Shown: positions 23,722 to 31,588 of the stretch, in pieces
Numbering within the stretch: position 1 is the stretch's first letter
Layout: each line of letters begins with the position of its first letter
Assembly (NCBI RefSeq): GCF_000025285.1
Contig: NC_013741.1
Span: 992,001 to 1,056,000 of the forward strand
DNA: 64,000 nt
Reading direction: 5' to 3'
Source: Archaeoglobus profundus DSM 5631
GTDB taxonomy: Archaea > Halobacteriota > Archaeoglobi > Archaeoglobales > Archaeoglobaceae
Translations under genes and position numbers: made by a program
The notes under the pieces: generated by a model
Databases searched by the model: none
What the model saw: the letters and a program-made list of their open reading frames with translations, nothing else
What the model was told of the DNA's origin: nothing

Positions 23722-26235
23722 ATGAGGGTGCTCGTTACAGGTGGCTTGGGCTTTATAGGGAGCAACTTCATCAGATATCTCCTCGATAAGTATTCGGATG
23801 TCGAAGTTGTTAACGTGGATGCAATGAAATACGGATCCAATCCGAACAATTTAAAGGATGTTGAAGGCGATGAGAGATACACTTTCGTTAAAGGAGATAT
23901 ATCGGATTACGAGTTGATTTCTAAGCTTGTGAAGGATGTTGATGCAATAGTTAATCTCGCTGCCGAATCGCACGTGGATAGAAGCATTTCCAATCCGTAT
24001 TCCTTCCTGCAGAGCAACGTTATAGGGGTTTTTACGATATTGGAAGCTGTGAGAAAGAATAATCCAGAAGCTAAGCTCATTCAGGTCAGTAGTGTGACGG
24101 GAGATACACCAGTACTATTAAGAGATAAAAAGACAGGAGACATTTTCCTAACAAGAATAGACTTCTTGAATGAGAGTAATTACCATCAATACGAGGCTCT
24201 AACGATTAACGAAGATCTTAAGGTAGAATTTATGCCCATTTCTGGAATTGTTAGTCATCCAGCCAATGAGATTTATGAAATTGAGTATGAGGGTGGAGGG
24301 AAAATTAAAACCACAGGATCTCATTCCGTTTTCGTATTTGACAGAAACGGAGTAAGGGAGAAATACGTGTCAGAATTGAGAGAGGGAGAATATCTAGTAA
24401 CGTTACTGGCTTTCAGTAGAAATGGATTTGAATCAGAACATGTCTTAAGGATTAGAGACTATATAGATCCTAGTGAGTTTGAGAGAAACCGAAGAGTTAA
24501 GAAGAGTGTTGAAGCAAGAAAGAAAGTACTTGAAATCCTGAAAAATGGTCCAAGAGGCTTAAAGGAGCTCACACGAATTTCTGGCATAAGTTACGAAGCT
24601 TTAAAAGATATGATTGAGCAGGGGATGATAACAAAAAAAGGTAGGAAATACAGTATTACCAAAAAAGGCTTAGAAGAATTGAAAAACGGCATGGAGGAGA
24701 CGAAGTATCGGATATATAGGAGGATTCTAAACTTGCCAAGTGATTTAGAGGAGATCAAAATTTCTCCCGAATTAATGTGGCTTTTCGGCTTATATTTGGC
24801 AGAGGGCCATGCATCTCATACGGAAAAAGAGATGAAAAAAGGGTTAAAAAAGGTTGTAATAACAACAAAAGATCTGAAGGCACTGCAGAAGGCAAAGGAA
24901 ATTCTTGAGAGGTATTTCAGATATAGAAAAGCACAAATCAGGCGTAAAGATAAACTTGGCACTTATCAGCTGGAATTTGGAGGCAAAATCCTACATGCAA
25001 TATTTTCGGAGTGGGGCGCAAACTCAAGGGACAAGCGCATTCCTAACTGGGTATGGAAATTACCTAAAGAATACATCTTCAAACTGCTCGAAGGATACGA
25101 AGGCGATGCACATATTAGAGGTGACAATTCTAGAGTGTTTACATCAGCGAATGAGTCGCTAATTACGAGCTTACTCTGGTTGTGTAGGCTAAAAGGGATT
25201 AACGCTAGATACGTGAGAAGAATTTGCAAGAATATGAAGGGTGAATTTCAGAGAAGGGGAGAATATGATCTAGTAATGCATGACTTGGTCATATCTTCTG
25301 AAAATTATGAGAGTAAAATCGTAAGAACCCCACATTCAAAATGCATTCCTCTGGAATTAGTGATAGATCTTTTGCCGAGATACGTGGTTAGTAAGTACAG
25401 AAACAAGAGAAATATGTTGATTGGTAAGGAAAAGGCCAAGAAGTTGATTGGAAGAAGGTATAGTAGATACGTGACTTCGGACATAGGCGTCGCAAAGGTT
25501 CGTAAAATTAGGAGGATAAAGACGAATACTATGGTGTACGACATCGTTATCGATCGCAACCACAAGTTCTTTGGCGGAAATGTCCCCATCTTACTCCACA
25601 ACACAGACGAAGTATACGGAGATATTATAAAAGGCTCTTTTAAAGAAGAGGATAGATTAAAGCCTTCCTCGCCCTATTCGGCAAGTAAGGCTGCTGCCGA
25701 CATGTTTGTTCTAGCTTGGGTTAGAACTTACGGCTTACATGCCATGATCACAAGATGCACGAACAACTACGGTCCATATCAGTTCCCTGAAAAACTGATC
25801 CCTAAGACAATCATCAGAGCATCGATGAATCTGAAGGTACCAATTTACGGAACTGGAAAGAACGTCAGAGATTGGATCTACGTCTTAGATCACTGCGAAG
25901 CGGTAGATTTGGTAATGCGAGAGGGAGAGAAGGGAGAAGTATACAACATTTCGAGCGGTGAGGAGAAAACGAATCTTGAAGTCGTGAGAACTATTCTAGA
26001 TCTGATGGGTAAGGATGAAAGCCTAATAGAGTTCGTTGAGGATAGACCGGGACACGATTTGAGATATAGTCTGGATTCCTCGAAGATTAGAGAAGAGTTG
26101 GGTTGGAAACCAAAGCACAGCTTCAAAGAAGGGATAAGGAAAACTGTGAAGTGGTATATTGAAAATGAATGGTGGTGGAGGCCTTTAGCTGATGAGAGAA
26201 CTCTACACCCAACACCTTGGAAGCTTAGGTGGTAA
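23722..26235 (+). CDS. rmlB: dTDP-glucose 4,6-dehydratase interrupted by an intein
   Basis: 837 residues, of which 504 are an intein. The flanking host parts give a normal-length short-chain dehydrogenase. GGLGFIGSNFIRYL binds NAD at the N-terminus, and YSASKAAADM is the YxxxK active site in the C-terminal host part. The insertion falls inside ...IQVS | TDEVYGD, exactly before the catalytic Thr-Asp-Glu triplet, so the enzyme is dead until splicing. Removes water from dTDP-glucose to give the 4-keto-6-deoxy sugar for RmlC and RmlD. A toxin-antitoxin pair separates it from rmlD. Confidence 0.92.
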   Translation: MRVLVTGGLGFIGSNFIRYLLDKYSDVEVVNVDAMKYGSNPNNLKDVEGDERYTFVKGDISDYELISKLVKDVDAIVNLAAESHVDRSISNPYSFLQSNVIGVFTILEAVRKNNPEAKLIQVSSVTGDTPVLLRDKKTGDIFLTRIDFLNESNYHQYEALTINEDLKVEFMPISGIVSHPANEIYEIEYEGGGKIKTTGSHSVFVFDRNGVREKYVSELREGEYLVTLLAFSRNGFESEHVLRIRDYIDPSEFERNRRVKKSVEARKKVLEILKNGPRGLKELTRISGISYEALKDMIEQGMITKKGRKYSITKKGLEELKNGMEETKYRIYRRILNLPSDLEEIKISPELMWLFGLYLAEGHASHTEKEMKKGLKKVVITTKDLKALQKAKEILERYFRYRKAQIRRKDKLGTYQLEFGGKILHAIFSEWGANSRDKRIPNWVWKLPKEYIFKLLEGYEGDAHIRGDNSRVFTSANESLITSLLWLCRLKGINARYVRRICKNMKGEFQRRGEYDLVMHDLVISSENYESKIVRTPHSKCIPLELVIDLLPRYVVSKYRNKRNMLIGKEKAKKLIGRRYSRYVTSDIGVAKVRKIRRIKTNTMVYDIVIDRNHKFFGGNVPILLHNTDEVYGDIIKGSFKEEDRLKPSSPYSASKAAADMFVLAWVRTYGLHAMITRCTNNYGPYQFPEKLIPKTIIRASMNLKVPIYGTGKNVRDWIYVLDHCEAVDLVMREGEKGEVYNISSGEEKTNLEVVRTILDLMGKDESLIEFVEDRPGHDLRYSLDSSKIREELGWKPKHSFKEGIRKTVKWYIENEWWWRPLADERTLHPTPWKLRW
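24091..25602 (+). other. Intein in RmlB with LAGLIDADG-type endonuclease and a winged-helix insert
   Basis: 504 residues from Ser1 (SVTGDTPVLLRD, block A) to His-Asn (VPILLHN), followed by host Thr as +1 nucleophile. The block B region TTGSHSVFVFDRNG carries the TxxH histidine. The DOD endonuclease motifs are LFGLYLAEGHAS and LLEGYEGDAHIRG. Between the N-terminal splicing part and the endonuclease is a complete winged-helix-like segment (VLEILKNGPRGLKELTRISG ... YSITKKGLEEL), which may add DNA binding. All splicing residues look intact. Confidence 0.9.
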
Positions 26236-26267
26236 TTGTTAAATAGTCCCATTGCTGAATTTTTGCC

Positions 26268-26513
26268 ATGGCATCTGATATGGAAGTAATTAAGGAACTG
26301 GATAGACAGGGTAGATTGGTGTTGCCGAAGGAGTGGAGGGAAAAGTATGCAAAGGACGGAAGGATAGTTCTGAGAGTTGAGGGGGATAAGATCACTATAA
26401 GGCCGTATAAACTGGTAGATCTTACCAAATTCTTCGACAAGATTGAAGTTGATTTGAAATCGGATCTATCCGATTGGAAATCCGTAAGGAGGGAGTTGCT
26501 TGAGGTTCGTTGA
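26268..26513 (+). CDS. vapB: AbrB-family antitoxin (VapB)
   Basis: 81 residues; ATG 26280 is a possible start. MEVIKELDRQGRLVLPKEWR with VLRVEGDKITIRPY is the swapped-hairpin AbrB DNA-binding domain, and the last 30 residues are a helical toxin-binding tail. It overlaps the PIN toxin by 14 bases. The pair lies inside the rml operon, 32 bases after rmlB and just before rmlD, on the same strand, so it probably shares transcription with the sugar genes. Confidence 0.85.
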   Translation: MASDMEVIKELDRQGRLVLPKEWREKYAKDGRIVLRVEGDKITIRPYKLVDLTKFFDKIEVDLKSDLSDWKSVRRELLEVR

Positions 26514-26916
26514 TGCGAGCGTATTCGTTCACGCCTTCATAAAACCGAAAAGAAAGTTGAAACCTCACGAGGTAAAGATAAAGGAGTCGGCCAAGGAGAT
26601 TGTTAAGAGGATAAACGAAGGTGAGGAGGTTGGCATTACGGTCGTTCAAATTGCTGAGATAGCAAATCTGCTTGAGAGCTATCTACCGCTGAATGAAGCT
26701 CTGAAGATTGAGGAATTCCTGCTTGTTGCTGGAAATGTTAAGGTGTTCGACGTTACAAAGAAGGATTGCCTGAACGCTTTGAAGATTGCAAAAAAGAAGA
26801 ATGTGGGATTAAGTGATGCTATAGCTTACGTTATCATGATGAAGAAGGGTGTGAAGGAGATATATTCGTTTGATAAGGATTTTGACAACTTAAACGTTAA
26901 AAGAATCACGGAGTGA
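26500..26916 (+). CDS. vapC: PIN-domain toxin (VapC)
   Basis: 138 residues from TTG 26500. Acidic PIN residues are present: RFVDASVFVHAF (Asp5), TVVQIAEIANLLE (Glu), GLSDAIAYVIM (Asp) and YSFDKDFDNL (Asp pair). Typical VapC length and order, so likely an active tRNA/rRNA endonuclease. The gene ends in the ribosome-binding region of rmlD (GGAGTGAT covers its stop), so translation of toxin and rmlD are tied. Confidence 0.88.
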   Translation: MRFVDASVFVHAFIKPKRKLKPHEVKIKESAKEIVKRINEGEEVGITVVQIAEIANLLESYLPLNEALKIEEFLLVAGNVKVFDVTKKDCLNALKIAKKKNVGLSDAIAYVIMMKKGVKEIYSFDKDFDNLNVKRITE

Positions 26917-26921
26917 TAGTT

Positions 26922-27797
26922 ATGAAGGTATTCATCACCGGTGGAAGCGGATTGTTGGGGAGTAAGGTAGCTGAAATAGCTTTGGAAAGGGGATACAATG
27001 TTTATTCGGGATACAACAGTCACAAACCCGAATTTGGGGAGCCGGTTAAGTTCGATTTGGCTGATCCGAACAGTATTGTAAAAGTTATTGATGATGTTAG
27101 GCCGGATGTGATCATCCATTCTGCAGCACTTACGGATGTAGATAGATGCGAAACTGAGAAAGAATTAGCATATAAGATAAACGTCGAAGGGACTAAGATC
27201 GTTGCTGAAATGGCGAGAAAGCTTGGAGCCTTTTTGGTTTACATCTCAACGGACTACGTTTTTGACGGGGAAAGAGGGATGTACAAAGAAGAGGATGAAA
27301 CAAATCCCATCAACTATTACGGCTACACGAAGCTTTTAGGCGAAAAATATTGTCAGGACTTTTGCATTGCAAGGACTTGCGTTATTTATGGGGCGAGACC
27401 GGCAAGCGGAAAGGCTAACTTCGCCTTGTGGCTGATCAACAAGCTTGAGAAGGGGGAATGCGTTAAGATAATCACGGATCAGTTCATTACTCCCACTCTA
27501 AATACAAATCTGGCGAAGATGCTGCTGGAAATTGCTGAAAGAGGGCTTAAGGAAGTTTTTCATTTAGCTGGAATCACGAGAGTTTCTAGGTTCGAATTTG
27601 CTAAGGAGATTGCCAGAGAGTTTGGGTTGGATGAAAGCCTTATAGTTCCTTCGAAGATGGATGAGATGAACTGGATTGCAAAGAGGCCGAGAGATTCATC
27701 CCTCGACGTTTCGAAAGCTGCAAGATATTTGAATGAAAAGCCCTACGATTTGAAGAAAGCTTTGAAGGTTTTGAAGGGCGAGATGGAGGTGAACTAA
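26922..27797 (+). CDS. rmlD: dTDP-4-dehydrorhamnose reductase
   Basis: 291 residues from ATG 26922, chosen because GGAGTGAT lies six bases upstream; GTG 26913 is the alternative. KVFITGGSGLLGSKVAEIAL is the nucleotide-binding loop, YISTDYVFDG holds the catalytic Thr/Ser, and YYGYTKLLGEKY is the YxxxK site. Uses NAD(P)H to make dTDP-L-rhamnose in the last pathway step. The stop overlaps the start of rmlC (TAATG). Confidence 0.92.
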   Translation: MKVFITGGSGLLGSKVAEIALERGYNVYSGYNSHKPEFGEPVKFDLADPNSIVKVIDDVRPDVIIHSAALTDVDRCETEKELAYKINVEGTKIVAEMARKLGAFLVYISTDYVFDGERGMYKEEDETNPINYYGYTKLLGEKYCQDFCIARTCVIYGARPASGKANFALWLINKLEKGECVKIITDQFITPTLNTNLAKMLLEIAERGLKEVFHLAGITRVSRFEFAKEIAREFGLDESLIVPSKMDEMNWIAKRPRDSSLDVSKAARYLNEKPYDLKKALKVLKGEMEVN

Positions 27798-28294
27798 TGC
27801 TTCCCGGTATAGTTATCAAGCCATTGAAGAGGTTTGCGGATGAGAGGGGATTTTTCACAGAGATAATGCGCAAGGACTGGGAGATATTCGAAGATGAGAT
27901 AGTTCAGGCAAATCTATCGATTACATATCCAGGAATTGTCAGGGCTTGGCACAAGCACGAAAGGGGGCAGGTAGATTACTTCGTCTGCATAAAAGGTGCT
28001 ATCAAGATCTGTGCTTACGACGATAAAACTCAGGAATTGGCCGAAATAATATCTACTGGGGATAATCCGCAGATAGTTAGGATTCCTGGACACTACTGGC
28101 ACGGTTTTAAAGCTTTGGGAGTCGAACCGGCTATGCTCGTTTACTTCGTCAACAGACTCTACGATTACAAGAATCCTGACGAGGTAAGAAGGCCTTGGAA
28201 CGATCCCACGATAGTTCCTAAGAGGATCAACGGCAGAGAGGACGATCCCCGCTGCAACAAACCTTGGGACTGGTTTTATCCTCCGCACAAATGA
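27797..28294 (+). CDS. rmlC: dTDP-4-dehydrorhamnose 3,5-epimerase (RmlC-like)
   Basis: 165 residues. FADERGFFTEIMR, VRAWHKHERGQVDYFVC and PGHYWHGFKALG are the cupin blocks of the epimerase, with the catalytic His in RAWHKH. Converts the 4-keto-6-deoxyglucose to its rhamno form ahead of RmlD. The C-terminal PRCNKPWDWFYPP tail is typical of archaeal and some bacterial forms. Its stop overlaps the next glycosyltransferase as ATGA, so rhamnose supply and use are coupled. Confidence 0.9.
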   Translation: MLPGIVIKPLKRFADERGFFTEIMRKDWEIFEDEIVQANLSITYPGIVRAWHKHERGQVDYFVCIKGAIKICAYDDKTQELAEIISTGDNPQIVRIPGHYWHGFKALGVEPAMLVYFVNRLYDYKNPDEVRRPWNDPTIVPKRINGREDDPRCNKPWDWFYPPHK

Positions 28295-29166
28295 AGACAG
28301 TCTACGCGATAGTGGTAAACTACGAGAACTTTGAAGACACGGCGGAGTGCATAGAATCATTACTCAATCAGAGCTATCCTTGCAGGATTTTGCTCGTTGA
28401 TAACGGATCGGATGTTGGCATAGTTGAAAAACTAAAGATTGCTTTTCCCCAGATTGAGGTTCTTAGGCTCAACGAGAACTTGGGATATGCTGCCGGTTGC
28501 AACGCTGGGATCAGGAAAGTTATCGATCGATCAGACTACATCTTCCTCGTAAACAACGATGTCGTTCTTGAAAGAGATACTCTGGAGAAGATGATTCAAG
28601 AGATGGAAAGGGATGACAGGATTGCGGCATGTCAACCAGTTGTGAAGTATTACGGAGATGACGTTGTGTGGTCTGCGGGCACTCAGCTATTCTTGGGATA
28701 TCCGAAACTGTACCTGAAGAATAAGAGGTGCGAGGTCGGGACTCTCGAGCCGCCATTCGGTTTGGTTGGCTGTGCGATGCTGATTAGGGTTTCGGCTCTG
28801 AAGGATGTGGGACTCTTCGACGAATCGCTCTTCATGATGCACGAGGAGACGGACTGGTGTATAAGGGCGAAAAAGAGGGGTTACAAGTTTCTCGTTTGCA
28901 GGTCATGTGCTTATCACAAGGTGTCAAAAACTATCGGATTGTTCAGCAGGGAGTATCTCTACTATATAGCGAGGAACTGGCTCATCGTGGCGAGAAAGGC
29001 CGGATTTAGAATGTTCTTCTATGCACTGATCACGGAACCTCTCAGGATACTGTATTATTTTCTGAAGCTCAAGGAGAAGGAGAAGATTAGATATTATCTG
29101 GAAGGTTTGAAGGACGGGATTTTGGGTGTAAGGGGAAAGTATGAGAACGACGTTCGTCGTCGTTAA
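28291..29166 (+). CDS. Family 2 glycosyltransferase (rhamnosyltransferase-like)
   Basis: 291 residues from ATG 28291, overlapping the rmlC stop. TVYAIVVNYENFEDTAECIE, RILLVDNGSDVGIVE and IFLVNNDVVLERDTLEKM mark the GT2 fold, and MMHEETDWCIRAKKRGYKF is the acceptor-site ED-WC motif common in rhamnosyltransferases. The C-terminus has an amphipathic membrane-associated region. Placed right after rmlC, so dTDP-rhamnose is the likely donor. Overlaps the next GT2 gene by 26 bases. Confidence 0.85.
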   Translation: MKTVYAIVVNYENFEDTAECIESLLNQSYPCRILLVDNGSDVGIVEKLKIAFPQIEVLRLNENLGYAAGCNAGIRKVIDRSDYIFLVNNDVVLERDTLEKMIQEMERDDRIAACQPVVKYYGDDVVWSAGTQLFLGYPKLYLKNKRCEVGTLEPPFGLVGCAMLIRVSALKDVGLFDESLFMMHEETDWCIRAKKRGYKFLVCRSCAYHKVSKTIGLFSREYLYYIARNWLIVARKAGFRMFFYALITEPLRILYYFLKLKEKEKIRYYLEGLKDGILGVRGKYENDVRRR

Positions 29167-30148
29167 CTACAACGGAGAAAAATATATTGAAAAATGCATA
29201 GAGTCCATACTATCTCAAACATGTAAAAAGTTCAGGATTCTCGTTGTGGACAACGCCTCGACAGACGGATCGATTCAAATAATAAGGAATATTGCGGACA
29301 GAAGCTCTAAGGTTGAGGTTATCAGGAATGATGAGAATGTCGGATTTGCCAAAGCAGTCAATCAGGCGCTGGAATTGATCGAAAGTGGCTTGATTGCTCT
29401 CGTCAACAACGATGTATTTTTGGATAGCAGATGGCTTGAAGAGATGGTAAAATCTGCTAGAAGCGATTTGAGGGCGGGAATTTTTGCCTCCAGGATCTAT
29501 TTCTTGAACGGTTTGATAAACTCCACTGGGCATGCTATATATAGAGGGTTGGCTGTAATGGAAAGGGGGTTTTTTGAAAGGGATTTAGGGCAATACGATG
29601 AATCTTGCTACGTAGCTGGAGCATGCGCTGCAGCGGCTTTATACAGGAGAAAGCTGTTTGAAGATATTGGCTTTTTCGATGAAGATTACTTCATGTACAA
29701 CGAGGATGTCGATTTAAGCTTGAGAGCTATTTTGCGAGGATGGAAGATAAGATATGTTCCCACAGCGATAGCATATCATGTTCATTCAGCTTCTACGGGA
29801 TTCTTGTCAGATTTTTCCGTTTATTACAACAGCAGAAACTGGGTTTGGAGTGTTTTGAAGAATGCACCAAGGAGAATTTTAATTAAAGAATTGCCGTTTT
29901 TCTTGCTCAGAAACTTGACATCCGTTATATACTTCTGTCTCAACGGTAAATTTACGGTAATTAAATCTAAGATCGATGCAATAAAGGAGCTTGGAGAAGT
30001 CTTTAAAAAGAGGGAGATAGTTCGGAGGGGTAAAAGATTTGAACGATTTGAGGAATACATCGATGGCTTCGGCTGGAAGGTGTTGAAAAATGTTTGGCTA
30101 TCTAAGGCAGAGAGATGTGATAATAACATTGACAAAGTACGAGTTTAA
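29141..30148 (+). CDS. Family 2 glycosyltransferase (rhamnosyltransferase-like)
   Basis: 335 residues. TTFVVVNYNGEKYIEKCIES, ILVVDNASTDGSIQII and ALVNNDVFLDSRWLEEMV form the nucleotide-sugar site; FMYNEDVDLSLRAILRGWKI is the acceptor-site motif. It is a paralogue of the preceding enzyme, and the two may add successive rhamnose units. The last 60 residues are basic and run into the ABC permease gene, which begins 59 bases before this gene ends. Confidence 0.85.
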   Translation: MRTTFVVVNYNGEKYIEKCIESILSQTCKKFRILVVDNASTDGSIQIIRNIADRSSKVEVIRNDENVGFAKAVNQALELIESGLIALVNNDVFLDSRWLEEMVKSARSDLRAGIFASRIYFLNGLINSTGHAIYRGLAVMERGFFERDLGQYDESCYVAGACAAAALYRRKLFEDIGFFDEDYFMYNEDVDLSLRAILRGWKIRYVPTAIAYHVHSASTGFLSDFSVYYNSRNWVWSVLKNAPRRILIKELPFFLLRNLTSVIYFCLNGKFTVIKSKIDAIKELGEVFKKREIVRRGKRFERFEEYIDGFGWKVLKNVWLSKAERCDNNIDKVRV

Positions 30149-30848
30149 GCTGAGATATCGAGGGACTGTGCTTGGAATCGGTTGGAGCTTGCTGGCTCCC
30201 TTCCTGTTAGCAGTTGTACTTTACTTTGTTTTCAGAAATGTTTTCAGATTCGTCGAAAACTTCGCTTTGTATGTCCTAGTAGGTGTATTCGTTTTTAGAT
30301 TTTTTTCCGTAGCTACATCAGTGGGTATGTATTCAATAATAAGTAAGGCTAATTTTGTCACAAAAACGAATTTGAGTAGGGAGATTCTTCCGTTGGTTAC
30401 TACTCTAACCTATTTTTTTAGTTCATTCATAGAACTCTTAATTTTAATACCAATAATATCGATATTTGGAGGCGAGATAGGTATGTACATTCTACTGCTC
30501 CCCGTCATACATATCGTGTATCTGATTTTTGTATATGGCGTTAATCTATATTTATCTGCTATTACAGTCTACTTTCGGGATTTAAATCAGATTTGGGAAG
30601 TAATAACCAACATACTGTTCTTTGCAAGCCCTATAGTGTATCCAATTAGAGTAATTCCAAAGGAGTATGTGAACATTTATATGCTTAATCCGCTGACGAG
30701 ATTTATCGAACTTTATAGGGATGTTATGATATACAACACATTTTCGATCAACGATTTCGTATATGTTCTGATATCATCACTCCTCGTTTTCACAAGCGGG
30801 CACATATTCTTCAGGAGGCTACAGAGAAAGTTCGGAGAGGTGTTGTGA
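30090..30848 (+). CDS. wzm: Polysaccharide ABC exporter permease (Wzm-like)
   Basis: 252 residues with six predicted membrane helices, ABC-2 type. LTKYEFKLRYRGTVLGIGWS is the typical cytoplasmic N-terminal coupling region, and FASPIVYPIRVIPKEYVNIY with LNPLTRFIELYRDVM is the conserved C-terminal block of O-antigen/teichoic-acid exporters. Moves a finished lipid-linked polysaccharide across the membrane. Overlaps the ATPase gene (GTGATG), so made as a unit. Confidence 0.88.
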   Translation: MFGYLRQRDVIITLTKYEFKLRYRGTVLGIGWSLLAPFLLAVVLYFVFRNVFRFVENFALYVLVGVFVFRFFSVATSVGMYSIISKANFVTKTNLSREILPLVTTLTYFFSSFIELLILIPIISIFGGEIGMYILLLPVIHIVYLIFVYGVNLYLSAITVYFRDLNQIWEVITNILFFASPIVYPIRVIPKEYVNIYMLNPLTRFIELYRDVMIYNTFSINDFVYVLISSLLVFTSGHIFFRRLQRKFGEVL

Positions 30849-31588
30849 TGATCAAAGTCGAAAGAGTATCTAAAAAATTTAAGCTTCCCATAGAGAAAAG
30901 ATACACGTTGTTTGAAGAGATCGTCGCATTTATAAGGGGTAAAAGGGATTTTGTCGAGTTTTGGGCTTTGAAAGACGTAACATTCAACGTCAAAAAAGGA
31001 GAGATTTTTGGAATCATGGGTCCAAACGGTTCGGGAAAATCAACTTTACTGAAGATAATTGCAGGAGTTCTGTATCCAGATAGCGGAAAGGTTGAAGTTA
31101 GAGGTAAAGTCACACCTATACTTGAGCTTGGTGTTGGCTTTAATCCAGAATTAACGGCTAAGGAGAACGTTTACGTTTACGGAGTTATTATGGGATTGAA
31201 AAAGGAAGAGGTTAAAAAGAAGTGTGATGAGATATTCAGATTTGCCGAGCTGGAAAGGTTTAAAAATATGAAGCTTAAGAATTTTTCCTCGGGTATGTAT
31301 GCTAGATTGGCGTTTGCGACAGCTATAGCCACAGAACCGGAGATACTGTTGATAGATGAAGTTTTGGCTGTGGGTGATATCAACTTTCAGAGGAAGTGTA
31401 TTGAAAAGATTAAAGAGTTGAACGAAAATGGAACTACAATAGTTGTTGTCAGTCATAGTCCTGAAATGATAGCGGATATATGTGATAGGGCTATGTTACT
31501 TGAGAATGGAGTTGTAAAGGCTATTGGGGAATCCAAAGATATCGTAGGTACCTACATGAAACAGTACAGTAGTGATGGTGATATTTAA
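30848..31588 (+). CDS. wzt: Polysaccharide ABC exporter ATPase (Wzt-like, short form)
   Basis: 246 residues from ATG 30848; GTG 30845 overlaps the permease stop and is the alternative start. Walker A is IMGPNGSGKSTLLKII, the signature is FSSGMYARLAF, Walker B is ILLIDEVLAVGD, and the switch His is in VVSHSPEM. It ends right after the ATPase fold and lacks the extra C-terminal carbohydrate-binding domain of chain-terminus-sensing Wzt proteins. Overlaps the next gene by one base (TAATG). Confidence 0.9.
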   Translation: MIKVERVSKKFKLPIEKRYTLFEEIVAFIRGKRDFVEFWALKDVTFNVKKGEIFGIMGPNGSGKSTLLKIIAGVLYPDSGKVEVRGKVTPILELGVGFNPELTAKENVYVYGVIMGLKKEEVKKKCDEIFRFAELERFKNMKLKNFSSGMYARLAFATAIATEPEILLIDEVLAVGDINFQRKCIEKIKELNENGTTIVVVSHSPEMIADICDRAMLLENGVVKAIGESKDIVGTYMKQYSSDGDI

